DNA from: Henriciella sp.
GTDB lineage: Bacteria > Pseudomonadota > Alphaproteobacteria > Caulobacterales > Hyphomonadaceae
DNA length: 50,072 bases
Reading direction: 5' to 3'
Assembly: GCA_013214545.1 (NCBI GenBank)
Contig: JABSQB010000013.1
Coordinates: 29,312-79,383, forward strand
Below are positions 24,855 to 32,181 of the stretch, piece after piece (positions within the stretch are counted from its first letter, which is position 1; every line of letters begins with the position of its first letter). The position numbers and the translations under genes were made by a program. A model generated the notes under the pieces. That model saw only the letters and a program-made list of their open reading frames with translations. It did no database searches and was not told where the DNA came from.

Positions 24855-25946
24855 ATGGTTGAGCGACAAGAGCGCGCTTCTCAAATGCTTGTTTTGCGCT
24901 CCTTTTTTCGGGGCGCAACCCAGCCGAACTTTGCCTCAGCAGTGATCATGCTGGGCGTCCTGTTGTTCGGTGTTCTGGTCTATATCGCAGTCGTCAATGA
25001 CAAGCTCCTGGCCGGCGATTCATATCGCTATTTCATGGACCACAACCTGGACACACAAACTTACGCGACCCATCAAATTCTCGGTGTTGAGGCAGGCGAA
25101 GAGCCGTCCGTGTTGATTTTCGGCAGCTCAGTCATGATTCGATGCATCAAAGACCGGGACACGGTGGCTGATCTTGTTACAACAAAATCCGATCAATCCG
25201 TCGTCGCTTATGACCTGTTGACGGATGCCCAAACCATGTGGGAATTCGAAGCCATGGTCGACCGCATTCCAGATGGCGGGAGCGGCGTTCTGGTGCTTGG
25301 CGCATCTTTCGGGATGTGGACCTATACGCTGGAAGATCTGGAAGAGCTGATAGATGCCCCGAAGCTCGGGCTTCCAACACCCACCATAGACGCCGCGGCG
25401 CGAGAAGCCGGGATAGATATTCCCTTCCGAACCCACATCTACGGCCTGGATGCTTCCAGCTTCTTCCTGGCCCGTCGGCGAACGTTTCTGAAAAATCTTC
25501 TATCGGGCGGCATTTCTTACGGCGATCCGCTAACCGCATGGTGGATGAAAAACGTCAACGACCCTGAGTTTTGGGAAGAAGAAAAAGCGCGGCTACCGGA
25601 ACAGGTCGCTGAGGTCGAAGAGAACCTTGACCGGCATCTGGCGACAGTGGCCCGCGCGATCGAAGATCTGAGATCAAAAGGCGATTATGAGGTTATCCTG
25701 TTCGAGGCGCCGATCAATCCGGATTGGTTCGAACTCGACACAGGGCGCAGCTTTTTCACGGGGTTGCGACAGGACATGATGAGCTTCGCAGAGGCGGAAA
25801 ACATTCAGTTCGCTTCTGCCCTGGACCTCGTCGATCTGACAGCAGACGATTTTGTGGATTTTGAAGGACACATCTCAAATGATGAAGCGCGCATGGCCTG
25901 CACCGAAGCGGTGTCAGATCTCGTTGTGGAGGCTCTAGAGCGATGA
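24855..25946 (+). CDS. Membrane-anchored SGNH-like protein, DltD-like acyltransferase candidate
   Basis: 363 aa. One N-terminal membrane helix (about residues 26-47) is followed by a large domain expected outside the cytoplasm. SVLIFGSSVMIR (Ser91/Ser92) matches the GDS/GSS nucleophile block of SGNH and DltD proteins, and DFVDFEGHIS near the C-terminus (Asp335, His339) could supply the Asp-His pair, although the spacing is one residue longer than the usual DxxH. In Dlt systems, DltD carries the acyl group from the shuttle peptide to the polymer. It is the first gene of a run with an MBOAT protein, an adenylation enzyme and a carrier protein. Start ATG 24855 has AAGG seven bases upstream. Sequence similarity to true DltD looks weak, so the call rests partly on context. 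Confidence 0.7.
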   Translation: MVERQERASQMLVLRSFFRGATQPNFASAVIMLGVLLFGVLVYIAVVNDKLLAGDSYRYFMDHNLDTQTYATHQILGVEAGEEPSVLIFGSSVMIRCIKDRDTVADLVTTKSDQSVVAYDLLTDAQTMWEFEAMVDRIPDGGSGVLVLGASFGMWTYTLEDLEELIDAPKLGLPTPTIDAAAREAGIDIPFRTHIYGLDASSFFLARRRTFLKNLLSGGISYGDPLTAWWMKNVNDPEFWEEEKARLPEQVAEVEENLDRHLATVARAIEDLRSKGDYEVILFEAPINPDWFELDTGRSFFTGLRQDMMSFAEAENIQFASALDLVDLTADDFVDFEGHISNDEARMACTEAVSDLVVEALER

Positions 25947-26095
25947 ATGAGAAAGACCCAGATCAGGTCAAATGGGCCTATCGGCTCGGTGTCCTCGCCC
26001 AAGGTCTAATCCTTGGCGGATTGCTGGCCCTCGCCCTGATGAACTTGATGGTGGAAATCGGCGATGTCCGAATTTTCCGATACCAGAACTTTTAA
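25943..26095 (+). CDS. DltX-like transmembrane microprotein with C-terminal acyl-shuttle motif FRYQNF
   Basis: 50-aa protein: a charged start (MNEKDPDQVKWAYRLG), one membrane helix (about residues 15-36) and a short tail ending exactly in F-R-Y-Q-N-F. DltX microproteins of Gram-positive bacteria have the same design. In the Dlt pathway a Tyr in their extracytoplasmic C-terminal hexapeptide takes the acyl group from the MBOAT protein DltB. Here Tyr47 is the fourth residue from the end, in an F-x-Y-x-x-F frame. The ATG overlaps the stop of the preceding gene (ATGA), with GGAGG at 25928-25932, and the MBOAT gene starts 21 bases later. Its length makes it easy for annotation pipelines to miss. 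Confidence 0.8.
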   Translation: MNEKDPDQVKWAYRLGVLAQGLILGGLLALALMNLMVEIGDVRIFRYQNF

Positions 26096-26116
26096 GGACT
26101 GGCGGGGGGAACGCTC

Positions 26117-27292
26117 ATGATCCAATCACCAGTCTTCTGGCTCGTCCTGCTCGGCTCTGTCCTTGTGTTTTGGCAGTTGCCGCAGCGCTTTCGTTTTGGG
26201 TTTCTGGCGCTGGTTTCCTACGCTTATCTGGTTTCGCTGGAGCCTGTGACCGTTACCATCCTGATCGGCTGGGTGCTCATCTTCTTCTACATAGCACCGC
26301 ACGCGGCGGGCAAACACGGGCGTTCAGGCCTGGTCTTACCCGGACTAATCGGTCTTTCGCTGAGCTATCTGATCTATGAGAAATACCTGCCCGGTCTGCT
26401 CAGCACATTGAGCGACGGGGTTCAGGATCACAAGATTCTGGTACCGCTCGGCATCAGCTATTTCACGTTCAAGCTCATCCACTATGCGGTTGAGGTTTCG
26501 CGCGGAAACATCACGGACCGATCGCTGTCGAAATTCTCCGCCTATATCTTCCTGTTCCCGATCTTCACTGCGGGGCCGATTGAACGCTTCGATCACTTCC
26601 TCGCCAATCTGCAGACGCGATGGCAGCGCGATACAATGGTGGAAGGCGTGATGAAGATCGCCTATGGCATGATCAAGATCTTCGTGCTGGCGAAATTTGT
26701 GCTCGCCGACCTCTACGGAATTGCCAATCCGACCCACGGAGACAATCTCGCCTCAATGTCGAGCCTGCACGTTTGGGGCTTTGTGATCCTGGCCTATTTG
26801 TATGCCTATCTCGATTTCAGCGCCTATACCGATATCGCGATTGGCGCGAGCCGCCTGTTCGGCATCAAGATCATGGAAAACTTCCGGTTCCCGATCATCG
26901 CGCGGAACATTTCGGACTTCTGGAACCGCTGGCATATGACACTCGCGCGCTGGTGCCAGAGTTATGTCTACATGCCGGTCATCGCCTATACCCGAAATCC
27001 ATATGCCGCCGTCTACAGCACGTTTCTGGTCATGGGCCTGTGGCATGGCGCGACGGCGCCATGGGTAATGTGGGGCCTGTATCACGCCACCGGTGTTGCG
27101 GTGTTCACGACCCTCAGTCGGTATAAGCGGCGGATCGGCCCGGACCACATGATCTATCGGTTCTCAAGCCCGATCGGTATTCCGCTGACCTTCTTGTTCG
27201 TTAGCGGCAGCTATGCATTCTCGACCAGCGATAGTGGCTGGCTCTCGATCCGCATTTTGCTGAAACTGGTTGGACTCAACGTGGACTTTTAG
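26117..27292 (+). CDS. MBOAT-family membrane O-acyltransferase, DltB-like
   Basis: 391-aa polytopic protein with about ten hydrophobic segments. Family markers are LGISYFTFKLIHYAVEV (110-126), FTAGPIERFDHF (150-161), NFRFPIIARNISDFWNRWHMTL (255-276) and VMGLWHGATAPWVMWGLYH, holding the catalytic-type His310 and a second His323. MBOAT proteins such as DltB and AlgI pass acyl groups through the membrane. The neighbouring adenylation and carrier genes fit DltB (thioester donor) rather than AlgI, which works in alginate acetylation. Its own C-terminus ends VGLNVDF with no Tyr motif, so the shuttle Tyr must come from the microprotein. GGGGGGAA lies seven bases or so before the ATG. Confidence 0.92.
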   Translation: MIQSPVFWLVLLGSVLVFWQLPQRFRFGFLALVSYAYLVSLEPVTVTILIGWVLIFFYIAPHAAGKHGRSGLVLPGLIGLSLSYLIYEKYLPGLLSTLSDGVQDHKILVPLGISYFTFKLIHYAVEVSRGNITDRSLSKFSAYIFLFPIFTAGPIERFDHFLANLQTRWQRDTMVEGVMKIAYGMIKIFVLAKFVLADLYGIANPTHGDNLASMSSLHVWGFVILAYLYAYLDFSAYTDIAIGASRLFGIKIMENFRFPIIARNISDFWNRWHMTLARWCQSYVYMPVIAYTRNPYAAVYSTFLVMGLWHGATAPWVMWGLYHATGVAVFTTLSRYKRRIGPDHMIYRFSSPIGIPLTFLFVSGSYAFSTSDSGWLSIRILLKLVGLNVDF

Positions 27293-27302
27293 GAGCGTCA
27301 AC

Positions 27303-28901
27303 ATGGCATCAAAATTGACCACGGCTTGGCTCGGCGCTGGATTCTGCACTTCGGTGGAGCGCTTCCCCGATCGTCCGGCGATTGAGGTTGGCGGGGAAAG
27401 CGTCAGCTATCGCGATCTCTACGACAAAGCGGTTGCGGTGGCCGACTTGTTGACGCGTGTGCGCCCATCAACGCCAACACCGCTGACAGCTGTTTATGCC
27501 GCGCGCTCTCATTCCGCCTTCATTGGCATTCTCGGCGCCTTGTTTCGTGGCCATGGTTATGTCCCGCTCAACCCGAAATTCCCAGCCGACCGGACGCGTC
27601 ACATGCTTGAGGCGTCAAAGTGTCAGGCCCTGATCATCGACCACAATGCCGAGCCCCTGTTAACGGAGGTCCTGAACGACCGATCCGGCTTGGCCCTGAT
27701 CTTCCCCGAACACGATAACAAGGACGAGCTGAAAGCGCGCTATCCGTCGCATGACGTCTTCACCGCGTCCGATCTCGTCACGCCAGAGGCCTGGGAGATG
27801 CCCTCCCCGCTACCCGAAGATATCGCATATTTGCTGTTCACATCTGGCAGCACTGGCAAACCAAAGGGTGTTATGGTCTCGCACGCCAACATTGATCGCT
27901 TCCTGAGCGTGATGATGGATCGCTACGAGTTGAATGAGACCGATCGCTTCTCGCACATGTTTGACCTGGTCTTTGACCTGTCCCTGTTCGACCTGTTCAT
28001 GGCCTGGAAAGCGGGTGGATGCGTTTGCTGCCCGAACGCGGACGAGTTGCTGCTTCCGGCCGGTTACATTGAGCGCACGCAGCTGACCGTCTGGTTCTCC
28101 GTACCGTCCGTGGCCGTCTTGTCGCTGCGATTGCGTCAGCTGGAAGACGACCGCTTTCCAAGCATCAAGTGGAGCCTGTTTTGCGGCGAAGCCCTGCCCG
28201 CGGATGCCGCAGCCGCCTGGGCCAAATCCGCCAGCTCTGGCCCACTTGAGAACTTGTACGGCCCCACAGAACTGACTTTGGCTTGCGCGCTTTATCGCTG
28301 GAAAGGTGAGGCATCGCTTGCCGAGTGTCGCAATGATGTCGTTCCGATTGGCACGGCCTATCCCGGCATGCAGATCCTGATCGCCGAAGAGGCCTTCAAG
28401 GAAGCCGCGCCCGGTGCCAGCGGCGAACTATTGATGACTGGCCCGCAAGTCGCGCTTGGATATTGGAACGATCCTGAAAAAACCGCGGCAGCCTTCCAAT
28501 CCCATCCAGACAGCGGTGAGATCTATTATCGCACCGGTGACCTCGTCCGTTGGTCAGATGACGGGGAGCGCCTGGAATATATCGGCCGGGTTGACAATCA
28601 GGTGAAAATTCACGGCATGCGGGTCGAACTCGGCGAGATCGAAGCGGTTATCAAAGAGCTGACCGAAGCCCCGCGCGTCGTCGCCGTGGGTTACCCAGTC
28701 GATGCCAATGGGATCAGCGGTGTGACCTGCTTCGTGGAAGGCCCGGAAATCGAGGCGGCCCCGATCTTGCAGGCCGCAAAATCGCGGTTACCAGCCTACA
28801 TGGTGCCCAAAAAACTCATCTGCGTTGCGGATTTCCCGCTAAACGCCAACGGGAAGGTAGACAGAAAGGCCTTGCTTGCGACATTGAAGCCCGCGTCCTG
28901 A
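27303..28901 (+). CDS. Amino-acid-adenylating ligase, DltA-like
   Basis: 532-aa stand-alone ANL adenylation enzyme. Landmarks are [13 protein letters not shown] (phosphate loop, about 179-190), FDLSLFDLF (A4-like, Asp225 at the place that binds the amino group of amino-acid substrates), NLYGPTELT, YYRTGDLVRW, YIGRVDNQVKIHGMRVELGEIE and the catalytic Lys in NGKVDRKAL. DltA activates D-alanine and loads it on the carrier DltC. Asp225 suggests an amino acid here, but the specificity pocket is not close enough to DltA for me to say D-alanine. The ATG at 27303 has AGGAG seven bases upstream. It follows the MBOAT gene by 10 bases and precedes the carrier gene by 39. Confidence 0.88.
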   Translation: MASKLTTAWLGAGFCTSVERFPDRPAIEVGGESVSYRDLYDKAVAVADLLTRVRPSTPTPLTAVYAARSHSAFIGILGALFRGHGYVPLNPKFPADRTRHMLEASKCQALIIDHNAEPLLTEVLNDRSGLALIFPEHDNKDELKARYPSHDVFTASDLVTPEAWEMPSPLPEDIAYLLFTSGSTGKPKGVMVSHANIDRFLSVMMDRYELNETDRFSHMFDLVFDLSLFDLFMAWKAGGCVCCPNADELLLPAGYIERTQLTVWFSVPSVAVLSLRLRQLEDDRFPSIKWSLFCGEALPADAAAAWAKSASSGPLENLYGPTELTLACALYRWKGEASLAECRNDVVPIGTAYPGMQILIAEEAFKEAAPGASGELLMTGPQVALGYWNDPEKTAAAFQSHPDSGEIYYRTGDLVRWSDDGERLEYIGRVDNQVKIHGMRVELGEIEAVIKELTEAPRVVAVGYPVDANGISGVTCFVEGPEIEAAPILQAAKSRLPAYMVPKKLICVADFPLNANGKVDRKALLATLKPAS

Positions 28902-28940
28902 TGGAGTGACGCGGCTCGCAGCCTTGAATAAGAGTGATTC

Positions 28941-29183
28941 ATGCAAATTACGTCTGATGTTCTTCTCGACTATTTTTCCAATGAACTGTTCATCGATACC
29001 AGCGATGTTGCCAATGACACGCTGCTGTTCAGCTCGGGGCTGATCGACTCGTTCAATATGATCAATCTGATCATGTTCATCGAGGAAACCTGCCAAACCA
29101 AAGTGAAGCCACCAGAAATCACTCTGGACAATCTCGATTCAATCGATCGTATTCTGTCTTTTCTGGAGAAACGCGCCGCTTGA
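28941..29183 (+). CDS. Acyl/peptidyl carrier protein, DltC-like
   Basis: 80-aa acidic four-helix carrier. LFSSGLIDSFNMINLIMFIEE contains the DS motif; Ser37 should receive 4'-phosphopantetheine. The reading DSFNM rather than DSLxx is close to DltC (DSmxxv) and to stand-alone carriers next to adenylation enzymes. It should accept the activated acyl group from the DltA-like enzyme and present it to the MBOAT protein. Start is ATG 28941, after AAGAGTGATTC, a weak ribosome site. Confidence 0.88.
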   Translation: MQITSDVLLDYFSNELFIDTSDVANDTLLFSSGLIDSFNMINLIMFIEETCQTKVKPPEITLDNLDSIDRILSFLEKRAA

Positions 29184-29211
29184 TCACGCGACGCCGCAAT
29201 AGGAGTCAGAT

Positions 29212-30129
29212 GTGGCCGCAGAGCAGGACAAACCGCAAGGCATAATCATCCTCGGGGCACCACGTTCGGGCACCACATTGCTGCGCCGAATCCTTGGTGC
29301 ACACCCGAATATCGCTGCGCCGGGTGAGACCTATGCGCTCTCTGCCGGGGCACGCTTCCTGTCCAGCGATCCGTCGATTGATGGCATGCAAGTCGGGGTC
29401 GTGAACGGCCTGGGCTTTCTCGGTGTAGAAGAAGAAGAGCTCACCTTGCGCTTGCGGAACTTCATCTTTGGCTTCCTGAACGACTATGCCGCCCGCGAAG
29501 GCAAGACGCGCTGGGTCGAAAAGACCGCCATCGATGCCTTCCACATCGAAGGCATCGAACGCTTCTGCGGCGATGACGCACAATTTCTTTGCGTCACGCG
29601 TCATGGCCTGGATGTGGTTTGCAGCATGGAGGAATGGTGCCAGAAATCCGGCTCTTATCCCCGCGAGCTGCATGCCTATATCCGCCAACACTCACAGCCA
29701 CTGGTCGCCTTCGCGCATGCCTGGGTCGATGCCACCAACACGCTTCTGGATTTTGCTGAGCGGCATCCGGATAATGCGATGCCGGTGCGCTACGAAGATC
29801 TGATCGCTTCGCCCGAAGACTATGTGGCCAAACTGATGAGCTTTCTCGGCGAAACGGCGCCCGAAGGCCTGCTGGAGACCGCCCTTTCAGATACCGATGC
29901 GCGAGGCTTCAGCGATTGGAAGACCTTCTCCAAGTCCAGCATCGAAAAGAGCAGCGTCAATCGCTGGCGCCGCTTGCCTCGTGCAACGCTTCAGGAGCTC
30001 GCCCAAATCGTCAACAACACCCTTGAGCGCTGCGGATATGACCCGCTGTCGATCAAGTTTGAAGACAGCGACGAAAACGCCCGCCGCCGCTATGAGACTG
30101 GCCTGAAGCTCCAATCGCTCAAGAGCTAG
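29212..30129 (+). CDS. Sulfotransferase family protein
   Basis: 305 aa with the PAPS 5'-phosphosulfate loop GAPRSGTTLLRR (about residues 15-26), the 3'-phosphate site in CVTRHGLDVVCSMEEW and the conserved RYEDLIASPEDY, as in the Sulfotransfer_3 group. It would move sulfate from PAPS to a hydroxyl or amine on a sugar, lipid or peptide. Start is GTG at 29212 with AGGAG seven bases upstream. It follows the carrier gene by 28 bases, so it is probably the last gene of the Dlt-like operon. That suggests the acylated envelope component may also be sulfated, but this is inference. It converges on tRNA-Phe. Confidence 0.85.
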   Translation: MAAEQDKPQGIIILGAPRSGTTLLRRILGAHPNIAAPGETYALSAGARFLSSDPSIDGMQVGVVNGLGFLGVEEEELTLRLRNFIFGFLNDYAAREGKTRWVEKTAIDAFHIEGIERFCGDDAQFLCVTRHGLDVVCSMEEWCQKSGSYPRELHAYIRQHSQPLVAFAHAWVDATNTLLDFAERHPDNAMPVRYEDLIASPEDYVAKLMSFLGETAPEGLLETALSDTDARGFSDWKTFSKSSIEKSSVNRWRRLPRATLQELAQIVNNTLERCGYDPLSIKFEDSDENARRRYETGLKLQSLKS

Positions 30130-30175
30130 GATCGAGTGGTCGCCCGTTCACCAAATGTAATTTTCATCGAGAAAA

Positions 30176-30250
30176 TGGTGCCCGGGGGCGGATTTGAACC
30201 ACCGACACGCGGATTTTCAATCCGCTGCTCTACCCCTGAGCTACCCGGGC
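30176..30250 (-). tRNA. tRNA-Phe (anticodon GAA)
   Basis: On the minus strand: acceptor GCCCGGG (30250-30244) pairs with CCCGGGC before ACCA; D arm GCTC/GAGC; anticodon arm GCGGA-TTGAAAA-TCCGC with anticodon GAA at 30218-30216; T arm with GGTTCAAATCC in place of the usual GTTCGAATC. The CCA end is encoded (30178-30176). The sequence is the common alphaproteobacterial tRNA-Phe, with a slightly short D loop (AGGGGTA). Confidence 0.95.
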
Positions 30251-30270
30251 AGGCCAAACAGGGACGCGGC

Positions 30271-30300
30271 TTATTAGCTCCCCTTCCCGCGCTTGTCCAA
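30271..30300 (-). promoter_or_regulatory. Probable promoter of tRNA-Phe
   Basis: On the minus strand TTGGAC (30300-30295) and TAATAA (30276-30271) are separated by 18 bases and lie 20 bases upstream of the tRNA. A GC-rich stretch follows the -10, as often seen in stable RNA promoters. Called by eye only. Confidence 0.55.
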
Positions 30301-30337
30301 TGCGGAAATCGTTTTTTTGCAGATAGCTCGAACAGGC

Positions 30338-31582
30338 CTAGCTGTAGCGCGCCTCGACCTTCAGTTTCTCGGCATCGGCGCTGGCCTCCACGGCCCGCAA
30401 ACTGGCTTCGAGATCGCTGAGATAATCGTCAATGAAATCGGCATGTTTTGGCGACAACATCAGGTGCAGGCTCGGCGGCTCCTTGGTCACTGACGTGAAC
30501 CAGCCGCGGCGGTAAATCTCACCGTAAATGGCAAAGGCATGATGATCCGGATGGCGAAAGGCGATCAATCCGAGCATCGGATTGCCGAGGACCTCAAAGC
30601 CCAGGCGTTTCACCCCGTCTTCAACCCGTTCTCGCGTCGCGCAGACCTGACCTTGCAGACGCTTGTATCCGTCGATCCCCAGGTGATTCATGACGGCCCA
30701 GGCTGCGGAGATCGCGCCGCCGGGCCGGGTTCCCGCCAGCGTCGGCGTTTTCATCGGCGCGCCAGACCATTGGTTCATATCGAACGGCATATGCTGGAAC
30801 AGCGCTTCGGACCGGAACAAGACGGTCGACGCACCTTTGGCAGCATAGCCGTATTTATGCAGGTCAGCACTCATTGAATGAACGGCCGGCACCTCAAAGT
30901 CAAAAGGCGGGACCGGCACGCCATGCATCCGTGCAAAGGGGGCAAAATAGCCGCCAACGCAGGCATCGACGTGTAACCAGACACCGCGCTGCGTTGCCTT
31001 TTCGCCGAGCTGTTCAATCGGATCGATGATGCCATGCGGGAAGTTAGGTGCCGATCCGACCATCATGATCGTATTCTCATCGCAGGCCGCGCCCATAGCC
31101 GCGGGATCCGCTTCATACGAGCCGTCAGTGCGCAGAGGGATGCGGCGGACGTCTATGTCCATCAGGTGCGCGGCCTTGTCGAACGCAAGGTGAGCGGATT
31201 GCGGCAAGATGATATTGGCCTGATCCTGCGCGCGGCCGTTGGCGCGTGCATAATCACGTGCGGTCTTGATCGCCATCGTGATCGAATCAGTGCCGCCAGA
31301 CGTCATAGCGCCGGTACTGCCTTCAGGTCCGTGCAACAGACCAAGCCCCATGGAGATGACGTCCTTTTCCATCTGCGCAAGCGACGGAAAAGCCAGAGGG
31401 CCGAGGCCATTCTCTGACATGAATGCGGCATAGGCTTCCTTCTGGATCGCCGCGATCTCATCGCCCGCATTGAAAACATAGACCGCGGTCCGGCCATCGC
31501 GCCATTTGGCATCATTCGCGCCGCGCGCATCCATGTCTGATTTGATGTCAGTCCAGGGCCGTCCCTGCTCGGGCATTCTCAT
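30338..31582 (-). CDS. PLP-dependent decarboxylase/lyase, sphingosine-1-phosphate-lyase-like
   Basis: 414-aa fold-type I PLP enzyme of the group II decarboxylase superfamily. It has GAMTSGGTDSITMAIKTAR (cofactor phosphate binding), HVDACVGGYFAPF (cofactor Asp) and SADLHKYGYAAKGASTVLFR, where the Lys in LHKYGY is the Schiff-base Lys. The H-K-Y-G-x-x-x-K-G arrangement is typical of sphingosine-1-phosphate lyase and close relatives rather than of glutamate decarboxylase. Such an enzyme splits phosphorylated long-chain bases into an aldehyde and phosphoethanolamine. The host may therefore make or consume sphingolipids, but this is inference. Start ATG 31582 has GGAGGAG upstream. It stands alone between tRNA-Phe and a UrcA gene. 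Confidence 0.8.
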   Translation of the reverse strand: MRMPEQGRPWTDIKSDMDARGANDAKWRDGRTAVYVFNAGDEIAAIQKEAYAAFMSENGLGPLAFPSLAQMEKDVISMGLGLLHGPEGSTGAMTSGGTDSITMAIKTARDYARANGRAQDQANIILPQSAHLAFDKAAHLMDIDVRRIPLRTDGSYEADPAAMGAACDENTIMMVGSAPNFPHGIIDPIEQLGEKATQRGVWLHVDACVGGYFAPFARMHGVPVPPFDFEVPAVHSMSADLHKYGYAAKGASTVLFRSEALFQHMPFDMNQWSGAPMKTPTLAGTRPGGAISAAWAVMNHLGIDGYKRLQGQVCATRERVEDGVKRLGFEVLGNPMLGLIAFRHPDHHAFAIYGEIYRRGWFTSVTKEPPSLHLMLSPKHADFIDDYLSDLEASLRAVEASADAEKLKVEARYS

Positions 31583-31684
31583 TTGTCGTCTCCTCCGTCT
31601 GACCCCACGTTGCGACAGTCAGCCCAGAAAAGCGAGAGGGCGCAGCAAATTAATGCCGCGCCCTCCGAGAAAGATCAGCGTTGC

Positions 31685-32020
31685 TTAGGAGGATGAGTTG
31701 TCCGCTTCCATCGCTGCAGTGAGCTGCGGCACGTTCACTTTGGTAACAGCGCCGGCAATTGCTGCAGATTGGCAAGCCAGCTCCTCGGCCCGTTCACGGA
31801 CAGAGCGGGTTGCATTCGAGTTTCGGCACACGCGTTTCGCTGCACGTTTGATCTTAGAAAGCACGACTTTTGCGTCATTTGCATCCGTCAGATCGAATCC
31901 TGCGACTGAGACATCGATGGTTTTGACGGTTCCGCCAGTGGTCGAGGCTGCCATGGCTGGGAGCATTGCCAGCGCGGCAACGGACGCAAAAAGTGTTGTG
32001 GCAGTTTTGGGAAGAGTCAT
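31685..32020 (-). CDS. UrcA-family secreted protein
   Basis: 111 aa. Signal peptide of ~25 residues ending PAMA-AS. The mature part has KTIDVSVAGFDLTDANDAKVVL followed by SKIKRAAKRVCRNS and a second Cys in ELACQSAA, the UrcA pattern (V-x-DLdL-x...L-x-RI-x-xAA-x-x-VC). The family is common in Caulobacterales and Sphingomonadales; its function is unknown. The frame is open to 32449 across radA, but the ATG at 32020 has GGAGGG seven bases upstream and a clear signal peptide. Divergent from radA. Confidence 0.85.
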   Translation of the reverse strand: MTLPKTATTLFASVAALAMLPAMAASTTGGTVKTIDVSVAGFDLTDANDAKVVLSKIKRAAKRVCRNSNATRSVRERAEELACQSAAIAGAVTKVNVPQLTAAMEADNSSS

Positions 32021-32181
32021 TTTTATCCCTCCTGTTGAGGTTTGTTTCGTTGATCTCTCCCTTGAATCTCTCACTAGCAAACGCTTATCGAAAAACAATA
32101 TGAATTTTTTGTTACTACAATTGTAACACAAACGGAACATCTCCCCTTCCCCCAAACGGCGGACCTCGTTAGGCAGGCAGT
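32021..32181. promoter_or_regulatory. AT-rich divergent promoter region urcA-family gene / radA with inverted repeat
   Basis: The stretch 32080-32135 is clearly more AT-rich than its surroundings. It contains TGTTAC (32110-32115) and GTAACA (32123-32128), a perfect 6-base inverted repeat with a 7-base spacer, placed about 90 bases upstream of the UrcA start and about 55 upstream of radA. I could not fix the -35/-10 hexamers. Confidence 0.4.

Noticed and set aside
26117-27292. Alginate O-acetyltransferase AlgI
   Set aside because: No alginate genes nearby; an adenylation enzyme, a carrier and a DltX-like protein are adjacent, so DltB-like fits better.
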